Below, piece after piece: positions 1-7,405 of a stretch of DNA of 27,333 nt. Source of the DNA: an uncultured Clostridia bacterium (GTDB lineage Bacteria; Bacillota; Clostridia; UBA1381). Position numbers and translations under genes: made by a program. Location: assembly GCA_905235885.1 (NCBI GenBank), contig CAJONM010000116.1, positions 1-27,333 on the forward strand. The letters run 5' to 3'. The notes under the pieces are model-generated. The model did not search any database. It had not been told where the DNA came from and saw nothing but the letters and a program-made list of their open reading frames with translations. How positions within the stretch are numbered: the first letter of the stretch is position 1; every line of letters starts with the position of its first letter.

Positions 1-396
1 GCGGTCGGATTTTTCGGTTTTCTCGGCGAAGGGTATTTTGCCGATACGGGAGCGATATATAAAATGACCGAACGCGCGGCGGATAATTCTCTTGAGTGGT
101 CGTTTACGACCGTACGCGACAACGGCGGCACGCTCGATAACAAGGCGGTAAACGAGATATGGATACGCGCCGAGATCTCAGAGGGCGCCGAATTTACCGT
201 AAGCACCGCCGTAGACGATAATGAGTTTACGGAGCATATGACATTTGACAAGGTCGGGCTCAATATCTTCCGATGTCCTGTCCGCGCGGTGATGGGAAAC
301 GGTTATCGCATACATATAAGCGGCAGCGGCAGAGTCGTGTTCTACGAGATCGAGCCGGTAAACGCCGCCGGCGGAAGAAGGTATAAGGAGATCTGA
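1..396 (+). CDS. Phage stabilisation/neck-type structural protein, C-terminal part (partial)
   Basis: The reading frame is open from base 1, so the gene starts outside the window and only about 131 residues are visible. These look like a beta-rich C-terminal domain: an aromatic/glycine stretch (GFFGFLGEG) near the edge, then alternating polar and hydrophobic strands, ending in a conserved-looking pattern (YRIHISGSGRVVFYEIEP). From memory, gut Firmicute phages encode P22 gp10-like stabilisation or tail-hub proteins with similar C-termini just before an adaptor-type gene, and the next gene fits that. The stop lies 13 bases before the next ATG. The phage assignment rests mainly on the downstream phage genes; the exact role is inferred. 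Confidence 0.5.
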   Translation, partial: AVGFFGFLGEGYFADTGAIYKMTERAADNSLEWSFTTVRDNGGTLDNKAVNEIWIRAEISEGAEFTVSTAVDDNEFTEHMTFDKVGLNIFRCPVRAVMGNGYRIHISGSGRVVFYEIEPVNAAGGRRYKEI

Positions 397-409
397 CAGG
401 GGGTTTGCT

Positions 410-1183
410 ATGTATATCAATGATGTAATAAGACAGGTAAAGCAGTATTATCCGTCCGAATATGACGAAGCGGAGATGTATATATGGTGCGACGAGGTAT
501 CGTCCATGCTCGCGGTCGAGGACAGGACGGTATATAAGACGGTATATATATCCTCGGACGGCAGCGGTCACATACCGCTGCCGGAGGGCGTGCGGATAGA
601 AAACATATATTCCGTCACAGCCGACGGCAAGGAGCTGGAAAAGCTTGATTTTATAAACGGAGACTTGTCATCGTATTCAAAGGTGACCGTCATATACGAG
701 GAGCCGTATTATCCGATACGGCTGCCGCGATACAGGGGCAGCGCATCATTTGCCTCAGATGATGACGGCGTATATATAAGGCTTGGCAATAATGAGTTCC
801 TTACGGGCGATACGATCAACATCACGACCTCGCAGGGCGCGGCGTTTGCGGAAAGCGTGCCGGTGCTGGGGAAGATGCCGGATCCGGAAAACAGCGGCTT
901 GTATCTGCTCGTTACGGACCCGGAAGCTGTAGACGGGTCGGGCGATCCGCTGCCCGACTGCGTTATAACGCGCTCGGTTACGGATGAAACGGTATGCGCC
1001 GCGCCGTATGACAGTATGTATGTTGATTATATACTTGCCAAAATAAATCTTTACCAGCGCGACAGCGACAGCTACAACAGGCATATGACAGCCTTTAACT
1101 CGCGCCTTGCCGCGTATAAGAAGTGGCTTATCAATCATATGCCGTCACGCGATAGAGACTGTAAATTTATCAATGTTTGGTAA
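410..1183 (+). CDS. Phage structural protein, probable head-tail adaptor/neck protein (257 aa)
   Basis: A G-rich ribosome site (GGGGG) lies just before the ATG, 13 bases after the preceding stop. The N-terminus (about residues 1-30) is helical and acidic (INDVIRQVKQYYPSEY), followed by a beta-rich centre. The C-terminus is helical, with YDSMYVDYILAKINLY and YNRHMTAFN near residues 200-235. From memory, this C-terminal pattern (a Tyr-rich helix, then a short domain ending in HMP) recurs in Firmicute prophage proteins between capsid/neck genes and the lysis cassette. Function is inferred from that and from the holin downstream. No enzyme motif is seen. It could equally be a tail accessory protein. 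Confidence 0.5.
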   Translation: MYINDVIRQVKQYYPSEYDEAEMYIWCDEVSSMLAVEDRTVYKTVYISSDGSGHIPLPEGVRIENIYSVTADGKELEKLDFINGDLSSYSKVTVIYEEPYYPIRLPRYRGSASFASDDDGVYIRLGNNEFLTGDTINITTSQGAAFAESVPVLGKMPDPENSGLYLLVTDPEAVDGSGDPLPDCVITRSVTDETVCAAPYDSMYVDYILAKINLYQRDSDSYNRHMTAFNSRLAAYKKWLINHMPSRDRDCKFINVW

Positions 1184-1331
1184 TATACCGTAACGCTGTG
1201 CCGACCTCTATAGATCGCGGCAGGTCGGCGCGGCTTTAAAGAACAAAGCACCTTCGGCGCACACCGCTTCGCGGTGGGCAGAGAAGATAAAGAAAAAAAT
1301 GCCGCCGTAAGGCGGCGGAACGGGGGATAGT
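1184..1331. other. Structured spacer in the phage module with three hairpins
   Basis: This 148-base stretch has no convincing reading frame. It holds three simple inverted repeats in series: GCCGACCT/AGGTCGGC (1200-1207 with 1222-1229, 14-base loop), CACCGC/GCGGTG (1262-1267 with 1271-1276, 3-base loop) and GCCGCC/GGCGGC (1301-1306 with 1311-1316, 4-base loop). The last ends just before the ribosome site of the next gene. None has a good T-run on the + strand, so they look more like RNA-processing or translation-control structures than terminators. This is inference. Confidence 0.6.
1299..1323 (+). repeat. Hairpin-ribosome-site leader repeat, copy 1
   Basis: Same 25-base block as 7374-7398 (21 of 25 bases fixed, four variable in the loop region). 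It sits immediately before the ribosome site of the 65-residue coiled-coil gene. Confidence 0.6.
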
Positions 1332-1529
1332 ATGAGCTATAATATAAGCGATCCGACAGCGGATGATTACGGCTACTCGGAACAAATTACCGATCAGAGC
1401 TGGGCGGCATCATACGCCGCGAGGCTTTTCGGCGATCTGGAGGAGCGGATAGACGAGCTGGAGGCAAGATACGATACGGAGCTTGAAAATCTGGGAAATC
1501 AGGTAGACGCTCTTGAACTGAGAGTATAA
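1332..1529 (+). CDS. Small acidic coiled-coil phage protein (65 aa)
   Basis: The ATG follows a G-rich ribosome site (ACGGGGGAT). Residues about 27-65 form a heptad-like coiled coil (LFGDLEERIDELEARY, then LGNQVDALELRV). The N-terminal 25 residues are polar and probably flexible. There is no membrane segment, which argues against an XhlA-type lysis protein. It sits 18 bases before the holin and is probably cotranscribed with it. Small coiled-coil proteins are common just before holins in Firmicute phages, but I do not recognise a named family. The reading frame is credible from position, start site and codon use. Confidence 0.6.
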   Translation: MSYNISDPTADDYGYSEQITDQSWAASYAARLFGDLEERIDELEARYDTELENLGNQVDALELRV

Positions 1530-1547
1530 CGGGGAAGGGGCGATACA

Positions 1548-1952
1548 ATGATAAGAAATATTGCCTGTGTCGCCATGGGGATCATCGGTGCTGCTGTGGC
1601 GCATATGTTCGGCGGCTGGAGCAGCGCGCTTACGACCTTGTGTATTTTCATGGCGGCGGATTACATGACCGGACTGATCGTTGCCGGAATATTCAAGTCA
1701 TCGCCAAAGACGGAAAACGGATGCCTTGAAAGCCGCGCAGGCTTCAAGGGGCTTGTGAGGAAGGGCGTTACGCTTCTGATAGTGCTTATAGCGCATCGAC
1801 TCGATGTGATGATGGGAACGGCATACATAAAGGACGCTGTAACGATTGCGTTTTCCGCAAATGAGCTTCTTAGCCTTACGGAGAATGCCGCGCTTATGGG
1901 AGTACCCATGCCGGAGGCAATTACAAAAGCAATAGAGGTAATGAAAAAATGA
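1548..1952 (+). CDS. Phage holin family protein (toxin secretion/phage lysis holin type)
   Basis: A 134-residue membrane protein with about four hydrophobic segments (near residues 4-24, 27-47, 71-87 and 92-115) and a polar loop after the second one (KSSPKTENGCLESRAGFKGLVRKG). The motif AADYMTGLIVAGIF is typical of the Clostridium Cph1/TcdE-like holin family (phage_holin_4). Such proteins make inner-membrane holes that release an endolysin or toxin. AAGGGG gives a good ribosome site. No endolysin gene follows: the stop codon is inside a terminator and the next gene is convergent smpB. The length is normal for the family. Confidence 0.85.
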   Translation: MIRNIACVAMGIIGAAVAHMFGGWSSALTTLCIFMAADYMTGLIVAGIFKSSPKTENGCLESRAGFKGLVRKGVTLLIVLIAHRLDVMMGTAYIKDAVTIAFSANELLSLTENAALMGVPMPEAITKAIEVMKK

Positions 1953-1981
1953 GAGACTGCTGCTTTGCGGCCTCTCATTTT
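1946..1981. terminator. Bidirectional terminator between holin and smpB
   Basis: AAAATGAGAG (1946-1955) pairs with CTCTCATTTT (1972-1981), extended inward by CTGC/GCGG with one G-T pair. An A-run on the left and T-run on the right make it usable from both strands. It overlaps the holin stop codon and lies three bases from the smpB stop. Confidence 0.85.
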
Positions 1982-1984
1982 CGT

Positions 1985-2455
1985 TTATCTTTGAGCGTTT
2001 TTAATTGCTCTGTCAATGCTTCGACGCGCATCGCGCCGAGCGATGTCCTCGCGCTTGTCGTATAGCTTTTTGCCCTTGACAAGTGCAAGCTCTACCTTGA
2101 CGAGTGAATTTTTAAGGTATACCTTCAGCGGCACAAGCGACAGCCCCTGTTCCTTGAGCGATTGGGACAGCTTCAATATCTCGCGTTTGTGCATCAGGAG
2201 GCGTTTGTCGCGCAGGGGATCGCGGTTGAATATATTGCCCTTTTCAAACGGGCTTATATTCATCGCGTGGAGCCATACCTCGCCGCCCTTGATGTTGGCG
2301 TATGCCTCCTTTATGTTCACCTTGCCCTCGCGTATCGATTTGACCTCTGTGCCGAACAGCTCTATGCCGCATTCGTATGTTTCGAGTATGAAATATTCAT
2401 GCCGCGCTTTTTTGTTTTGCGCGATGAGTTTTACATTGTTTTTATTATCAGCCAT
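1985..2455 (-). CDS. smpB: SsrA-binding protein SmpB
   Basis: SmpB binds tmRNA and brings it to stalled ribosomes for trans-translation. The protein is 156 residues, normal for the family. Recognisable blocks are the N-terminal NKKARHEYFI, GTEVKSIREGKVNIKEAY, the HAMNISPFEKG segment, RLLMHKREI and the basic C-terminal tail (KLYDKREDIARRDARR) that enters the decoding centre. ATG has a GAGG ribosome site upstream and a consensus promoter (2489-2517). It is monocistronic here, divergent from pgi. No tmRNA gene (ssrA) was recognised nearby, although ssrA often sits beside smpB and is a frequent phage integration site. Confidence 0.97.
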   Translation of the reverse strand: MADNKNNVKLIAQNKKARHEYFILETYECGIELFGTEVKSIREGKVNIKEAYANIKGGEVWLHAMNISPFEKGNIFNRDPLRDKRLLMHKREILKLSQSLKEQGLSLVPLKVYLKNSLVKVELALVKGKKLYDKREDIARRDARRSIDRAIKNAQR

Positions 2456-2488
2456 TATGAGTACCTCGCCAATTGTGGTATTAACTGT

Positions 2489-2517
2489 ATTCTACCACAT
2501 AAACCGGTATATGTAAA
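2489..2517 (-). promoter_or_regulatory. Sigma-A type promoter for smpB
   Basis: On the minus strand, TTTACA (2517-2512) and TAGAAT (2494-2489) are separated by exactly 17 bases, about 34 bases before the smpB ATG. Confidence 0.75.
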
Positions 2518-2548
2518 CCCCCGATGAGCAAAATAACTGAAAATAGTA

Positions 2549-2577
2549 TTGACAAGAATGCCAAAATGTTGTAAAAT
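2549..2577 (+). promoter_or_regulatory. Sigma-A type promoter for pgi
   Basis: TTGACA (2549-2554), a 17-base spacer and TAAAAT (2572-2577), about 30 bases before the pgi ATG. This is a near-perfect vegetative promoter, divergent from the smpB promoter. Confidence 0.85.
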
Positions 2578-2608
2578 ATATGCAGTATCATAAAGTGGAG
2601 GTCAGCAT

Positions 2609-3961
2609 ATGTCTGAATTAGTATTTGACTATAAAAAAGCGCTGGATTTCGTTTCGCAGGACGAGATAGACGCCATGAGACCGTATATAAAAGCGGCTCA
2701 TGAGATCGTGCAGACAAGATCGGGCGCAGGCAGTGATTTTCTGGGCTGGGTAGATCTGCCGAAGGATTACGATAAGGATGAATTTGCAAGGATCAAGAAA
2801 GCGGCGGCGCAGATACGCGAGGACTCCGATGTGCTGATAGTTATCGGCATAGGCGGCTCGTATCTCGGCGCGAGAGCGGCTATAGAGATGCTTTCGCATT
2901 CGTTTGCCAACGCCGTTTCAAAGGAGCAGAGAGGCGGCCCGCAGATATTCTATGCAGGCAACAGCATAAGCTCAACATATCTTGCCGAGCTTATCGAGGC
3001 GGTCGCGGACAAGGATTTTTCCGTAAATGTAATTTCTAAATCCGGAACGACCACAGAGCCGGCGATAGCGTTCAGAGTGTTTAAGGAGATACTTGAGGAG
3101 CGATACGGCAAAGAGGGCGCGAAAAAGAGGATATTCGCCACTACCGACAAGGCGCGCGGCGCGTTAAAGACGCTTTCGGACGCAGAGGGTTATGAAACAT
3201 TTGTTGTCCCCGATGATGTCGGCGGACGGTTCAGTGTGCTTACCGCTGTAGGACTTCTTCCGATAGCCGCCGCAGGAATAGACATAGACGCTATGATGCA
3301 GGGCGCGTATGACGGCAGAGAGCTTTATACCAATCCGGAGCTTTCGGAAAATCCGGCTTATCAGTATGCGGCTGTAAGAAACTGCCTTGCGCGCAAGGGA
3401 AAAACGGTCGAGATGCTCATAAACTTTGAGCCGTCGCTGCACTATTTCGGGGAATGGTGGAAGCAGCTTTACGGCGAGAGCGAGGGCAAGGACAATAAGG
3501 GTATATTCCCGGCAGCGGCCGATTTCTCAACGGATCTCCACTCCATGGGACAGTATATACAGGACGGACAGCGCATACTTTTTGAAACGGCGATACTTGT
3601 GGACGCACCCAAAAAGAATGTGACGATAAAGGCAAATGACGATAACCTTGACGGATTGAATTTCCTCGCGGACAAGACCGTCGATTATGTCAATCTGAAG
3701 GCGGCGCAGGGTACGGCGCTTGCTCATGTTGACGGCGGCGTTCCCAATCTCGCGGTGCGCGTGCCGGCGCTTGACGCGTATAATTTCGGAAAGCTCGTAT
3801 ATTTCTTTGAAATGGCGTGCGGAATTTCCGGATATGTACTCGGCGTCAATCCGTTCAATCAGCCGGGAGTTGAGTCCTATAAAAAGAATATGTTCGCGCT
3901 CTTAGGCAAGCCGGGCTACACCGATATGCAGGCAGAACTTGAAGCGCGTCTTAATAAATAA
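2609..3961 (+). CDS. pgi: Glucose-6-phosphate isomerase
   Basis: Interconverts glucose 6-phosphate and fructose 6-phosphate in glycolysis and gluconeogenesis, in the cytoplasm. At 450 residues it has the usual length of the short bacterial form. Diagnostic motifs are GIGGSYLG (80-87), SKSGTTTE (143-150, phosphate-binding), DDVGGRFSVLT (202-212) and YGESEGKDNKG, which carries the catalytic glutamate region. The ATG follows GGAGG at ideal spacing and a strong promoter. A small P-loop ATPase gene follows after 20 bases and is probably cotranscribed. Confidence 0.97.
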   Translation: MSELVFDYKKALDFVSQDEIDAMRPYIKAAHEIVQTRSGAGSDFLGWVDLPKDYDKDEFARIKKAAAQIREDSDVLIVIGIGGSYLGARAAIEMLSHSFANAVSKEQRGGPQIFYAGNSISSTYLAELIEAVADKDFSVNVISKSGTTTEPAIAFRVFKEILEERYGKEGAKKRIFATTDKARGALKTLSDAEGYETFVVPDDVGGRFSVLTAVGLLPIAAAGIDIDAMMQGAYDGRELYTNPELSENPAYQYAAVRNCLARKGKTVEMLINFEPSLHYFGEWWKQLYGESEGKDNKGIFPAAADFSTDLHSMGQYIQDGQRILFETAILVDAPKKNVTIKANDDNLDGLNFLADKTVDYVNLKAAQGTALAHVDGGVPNLAVRVPALDAYNFGKLVYFFEMACGISGYVLGVNPFNQPGVESYKKNMFALLGKPGYTDMQAELEARLNK

Positions 3962-3981
3962 AAAAACTGGAGGTAATTACC

Positions 3982-4395
3982 ATGATTAAGGCATTAACGG
4001 GAGGCAAGGGAGCAGGAAAGACAAAGGCTCTTATTGCACAAGTCAACGAAGCGGTGGAAACAGCAAAGGGCAATGTGATTTTTATCTCAAACAATACATC
4101 AAGCGCAATGTATGACATAAAGCGCGCCGTAAGAATGATAGACACAACGGACTTTGATATTGTTGATTACAGCGAGTTTGAGGGTTTCATATGCGGCATC
4201 ATAAGCGGCAACTATGATATAACCAATATATTCGTAGACGGGCTGTTCAAGATCGTAAGAGGCGATGATCTTGACGGGCTGGAGAGATTTTTGAAGAGAT
4301 TGGAAAATATAAGCAAGAAGTTCGGCATCGCATTTGTTCTTTCGATGAGCATAGATGAAAAGTCCGCGCCGGATTATGTAAAGGCATTGACATAA
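3982..4395 (+). CDS. Small P-loop ATPase of unknown function (137 aa)
   Basis: The N-terminus has a clear Walker A motif, GGKGAGKT (residues 7-14). A hydrophobic strand ending in Asp (TNIFVDGLF, near residue 80) may be Walker B. The rest is a compact alpha/beta domain with a Lys/Arg-rich helix (GLERFLKRLENISKKFG). GGAGG precedes the ATG. Similar short ATPases occur in Clostridia and, as I recall, are often auto-annotated as PilT-like, but this protein lacks the secretion-ATPase Asp and His boxes and is far too short for PilT. It follows pgi by 20 bases and precedes a hairpin. Function is unknown; the fold call is firm. Confidence 0.75.
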   Translation: MIKALTGGKGAGKTKALIAQVNEAVETAKGNVIFISNNTSSAMYDIKRAVRMIDTTDFDIVDYSEFEGFICGIISGNYDITNIFVDGLFKIVRGDDLDGLERFLKRLENISKKFGIAFVLSMSIDEKSAPDYVKALT

Positions 4396-4420
4396 TATAC
4401 AATAAGGAACCTTACGATTT

Positions 4421-4451
4421 CGGATTGTGCCCGTTACAGGCGCGCAATCCG
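4421..4451 (+). terminator. Hairpin between the P-loop gene and thrC (terminator or attenuator)
   Basis: CGGATTGTGC (4421-4430) pairs with GCGCAATCCG (4442-4451), a 10-bp stem with one G-T pair and an 11-base loop. It is followed by a broken T-rich tract (AATGCTTTTACTTTG). It may end the pgi transcript, or act in the thrC leader. No T-box or known riboswitch was recognised in 4396-4510. Confidence 0.5.
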
Positions 4452-4510
4452 AATGCTTTTACTTTGTAGAAAATCGCTTTGTTCTTTAATGAAAGGGGAT
4501 CATTCATAAA

Positions 4511-6013
4511 ATGCAGTATCACAGCACAAGGGACAACAGTATAAGCGTAAGCTCGGCATATGCGATAAAGCAGGGGCTGTCCGTCGAGGGCGGACTGTTC
4601 GTGCCGGAGAGCTTTCCGACGGTGACGCTTGAGCAAATAAGCTGGCTTGCGGACAGGTCGTATCACGATCGGGCGCAGTTTGTGCTCGGCAAATTTCTGA
4701 CCGATTTTTCCGAGGACGATCTGAAAAAATGTATAACGGGCGCGTATACGAAGGAGAAATTCGGAACAGACGCTATCGCGCCTGTATATAAGCTCAATAA
4801 TTCCGTATACTTTCTGGAGCTGTGGCATGGTCCGACCTGTGCGTTCAAGGACATGGCTCTTCAGATCCTGCCGCATTTTCTGACGACCTCGATGCGTATG
4901 ACGGGTGAGTCCGAGGAGATAATCATTCTTGTCGCGACATCCGGAGATACGGGCAAGGCGGCATTGGAGGGCTTCAGGGATGTAAACGGAACAAGAATAA
5001 TCGTTTTCTATCCCGATAACGGAGTAAGCGAGATACAGAAGCTGCAAATGATCACGCAGCGCGGAGACAATGTTTCCGTCGCGGCGGTCAGGGGCAATTT
5101 TGACGACGCGCAAAACGGCGTCAAGAAAATATTTACCGATGGTGAGTATAAAACGCTTCTGGGCAGAAACGGATTTAAGCTGTCAAGCGCAAATTCCATC
5201 AACTGGGGACGGCTCGTGCCGCAGATCGTTTATTACTTCTCGGCATATGCCGATCTTATAAAGTCAAACGAGATAACGCTCGGAGATAAGATAAATATTG
5301 TCGTGCCGACAGGCAATTTCGGCAATATCCTTGCGGCATATTACGCAAAGAAGATGGGTCTGCCCGTAAACAAGTTCATATGCGCGTCAAACGAGAACAA
5401 TGTCCTGACCGACTTTATAAGGACTGGCGTGTATGACAAAAACCGCAGCTTCCATATGACTATATCACCGTCGATGGATATTCTGATATCATCTAACCTT
5501 GAGCGGTTTCTGTACGATCTGTCGGGACAGAACGACAGGATAGTTGCCGAGCTTATGGCACAGCTTGCCGAAACCGGTAAATACGAGGTATCCGACGATA
5601 TAAAAGCTAAGATGCAGGAGCTGTTTGACGCGGACTGCTGTGACGATAAGGAGACCATGTCCGCGATCAAGAAAACATTTAATGAGAGCGGATATGTTAT
5701 GGACACGCATACCGCGGTCGGCAAATGCGTATATGATAAATATACGGCGCGTACCGCTGATAAAACAAAGACGGTCATCGCATCTACGGCAAGCCCGTTT
5801 AAATTCAATCAGAGCGTGCTTATCGCGCTTGAGGATTACAACGCAGTTGCGGGCAAGGACGAATTTGAGCTGCTCGGTATGCTTGAGCAAAAGAGCGGTA
5901 TGAAGGTGCCCGCATCGCTTGCGGAGCTTAAAGACCGCACGATCATATACAACACTGTAGTTGACAAGGATCAGATGAAAAATACGGTAAGCGATTTTTT
6001 GAAGGTGGAATAG
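4511..6013 (+). CDS. thrC: Threonine synthase
   Basis: Pyridoxal-phosphate enzyme that turns O-phosphohomoserine into threonine and phosphate. At 500 residues it belongs to the longer class with an N-terminal extension (YHSTRDNSISVS, GLSVEGGLFVPE). The PLP lysine is K113 in HGPTCAFKDMALQ. ATSGDTGKAA and the SSANSINWGRLVPQI block bind substrate and cofactor phosphate, and the glycine loop VPTGNFGN holds the PLP phosphate. AAGGGG lies about 12 bases before the ATG. The galactokinase-like gene starts 9 bases after its stop, with a ribosome site overlapping it, so the two are probably one operon despite unrelated pathways. Confidence 0.96.
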   Translation: MQYHSTRDNSISVSSAYAIKQGLSVEGGLFVPESFPTVTLEQISWLADRSYHDRAQFVLGKFLTDFSEDDLKKCITGAYTKEKFGTDAIAPVYKLNNSVYFLELWHGPTCAFKDMALQILPHFLTTSMRMTGESEEIIILVATSGDTGKAALEGFRDVNGTRIIVFYPDNGVSEIQKLQMITQRGDNVSVAAVRGNFDDAQNGVKKIFTDGEYKTLLGRNGFKLSSANSINWGRLVPQIVYYFSAYADLIKSNEITLGDKINIVVPTGNFGNILAAYYAKKMGLPVNKFICASNENNVLTDFIRTGVYDKNRSFHMTISPSMDILISSNLERFLYDLSGQNDRIVAELMAQLAETGKYEVSDDIKAKMQELFDADCCDDKETMSAIKKTFNESGYVMDTHTAVGKCVYDKYTARTADKTKTVIASTASPFKFNQSVLIALEDYNAVAGKDEFELLGMLEQKSGMKVPASLAELKDRTIIYNTVVDKDQMKNTVSDFLKVE

Positions 6014-6022
6014 GAGTAACCA

Positions 6023-7306
6023 ATGTTAAAGACAAGAGAGCTTATTGACCGATTGAACGCCGGCGATCTTGACGAAAAGCTGCGCTATATGTACGCGGCG
6101 GATGATGCCGCGCCGTATGCGGAGCGTTTCATGAGAGTGATCGAGGGATATAAGAAAACCTTTGGCGATGCGGCAGAGCAGGCTCTGTTTTCCGCGCCGG
6201 GCAGGACGGAGATCGGTGGCAATCATACGGATCATCAGCATGGATGCGTCCTGGCAGGAAGCGTCAATCTTGATGTTGTGGCGGCGGTATCGTTTAATGA
6301 TGACAATGTGGTAAGGATAAAATCCAAGGGTTATCCTATGGACGAGATAGCTCTTGATGATCTTCAAATACACCCGGAGCAGTTCGATAAGGCGATCGCG
6401 CTTATACGGGGCGTTTTGCGCTCATTTGCCGACAGGGGTTACAAGCTCAGCGGCTTTAACGCGTACACCGAATCGAATGTTATGAAAGGATCGGGACTAT
6501 CCTCATCGGCTGCGTTTGAGGTGCTGGTGGGGACGATCGTAAGCAACCTGTTCGCCAACGGCGAGGTCGACGCGGTCGAGATCGCAAAGATCGGGCAGTA
6601 TGCCGAGAATGTATATTATGACAAACCGAGCGGACTCATGGATCAGATGGCGTCATCGGTAGGCGCGGTAGTGGCTATAGATTTCAATGATCCGACTGTG
6701 CCCATAGTGCGTAAGGTAGAGTTTGATCTGACAAAATATGACCATGCCCTGTGTATCATAGACAGCGGCGCAGATCATGCAGAGCTGACGGGTGAATATG
6801 CGGCGGTGCCGGCTGAGATGAAGACGGTCGCAAGGTATTTCGGAAAGGAATATCTGCGCGATGTAGATGAGTCGGAGTTTATGAAAAATATGAAGCCGCT
6901 GCGCGAGACGCTGAAAAATGACAGAGCCGTTTTGAGAGCATTTCATTTCTTCCACGACACGCGGCTTGCTCAGCAGCAGGCAGAGCTTCTGACAAACGGT
7001 GATTTTGACGGCTTCTGTAAGCTCAACAGACAGTCGGGGTTGTCATCATATATGTATCTGCAAAATGTATACGCATCAAGCCTGCCGACTCAGCAGGCGG
7101 TGGCGGTAACGCTTGCGCTGTGCGGCGAGATATTGGGCGAGAGAGGCTCATATCGCGTTCACGGCGGCGGATTTGCCGGTACGGTACAGGCGTTTGTGCC
7201 ATGCGATATGCTTGATGAATTTAAATCGCGCATAGAGACTGTTTTGGGTGACGGTATGTGCCATATCCTGAAAATAAGACCTGTGGGCGGATGCCGACTG
7301 GCATAA
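6023..7306 (+). CDS. Galactokinase-family GHMP sugar kinase
   Basis: A 427-residue GHMP kinase whose best match by motif is galactokinase (sugar 1-phosphate formation from ATP). The ATP-binding loop GSGLSSSAA is at 156-164. The catalytic-Asp motif is KPSGLMDQM, and the C-terminal GHMP motif is RVHGGGFAGTVQAF. The N-terminal signature at 60-71 reads GRTEIGGNHTDH, where classical galactokinases have GRVNLIGEHTDY: the sugar-contacting Glu is Asn and the Tyr is His. This variant seems common in Clostridia, but the substrate should be treated as open. AGGAG overlaps the thrC stop. No galT or galE is nearby. A strong terminator follows. Confidence 0.85.
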   Translation: MLKTRELIDRLNAGDLDEKLRYMYAADDAAPYAERFMRVIEGYKKTFGDAAEQALFSAPGRTEIGGNHTDHQHGCVLAGSVNLDVVAAVSFNDDNVVRIKSKGYPMDEIALDDLQIHPEQFDKAIALIRGVLRSFADRGYKLSGFNAYTESNVMKGSGLSSSAAFEVLVGTIVSNLFANGEVDAVEIAKIGQYAENVYYDKPSGLMDQMASSVGAVVAIDFNDPTVPIVRKVEFDLTKYDHALCIIDSGADHAELTGEYAAVPAEMKTVARYFGKEYLRDVDESEFMKNMKPLRETLKNDRAVLRAFHFFHDTRLAQQQAELLTNGDFDGFCKLNRQSGLSSYMYLQNVYASSLPTQQAVAVTLALCGEILGERGSYRVHGGGFAGTVQAFVPCDMLDEFKSRIETVLGDGMCHILKIRPVGGCRLA

Positions 7307-7321
7307 CAATAAAGGGACACT

Positions 7322-7352
7322 AAAGCAGAAAAATAAAGTTCTGCTTTTTTGT
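7322..7352 (+). terminator. Rho-independent terminator after the galactokinase-like gene
   Basis: AAAGCAGAA (7322-7330) pairs with TTCTGCTTT (7339-7347) around an 8-base loop and runs straight into a T-tract ending at 7350. Confidence 0.9.
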
Positions 7353-7373
7353 TTGTATAAAAATAATGGTATT

Positions 7374-7398
7374 ATGCCGCTCTGAGGCGGCGGAACGG
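7374..7398 (+). repeat. Hairpin-ribosome-site leader repeat, copy 2
   Basis: The block ATGCCGC, four variable bases, AGGCGGCGGAACGG is shared with 1299-1323. In both places GCCGC/GCGGC forms a hairpin and the trailing G-rich part lies just before the start codon (8-9 bases) of an unrelated gene. See the matching copy in the phage module. Confidence 0.6.
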
Positions 7399-7405
7399 AG
7401 ATAAA

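Noticed and set aside
1953..2608. A tmRNA (ssrA) gene or phage attachment site beside smpB
   Set aside because: No tRNA-like end, tag-coding frame or repeated att-like sequence could be seen; the gaps are filled by terminator, promoters and smpB.
1234..4492. A 14-base inverted match (GCTTTGTTCTTTAA) between the gaps near 1235 and 4478
   Set aside because: A match of this length is expected about once by chance in a window of this size.
4396..4510. A threonine attenuator or riboswitch before thrC
   Set aside because: One hairpin is present, but no leader peptide rich in Thr and no recognised riboswitch core; reported only as a terminator-like hairpin.
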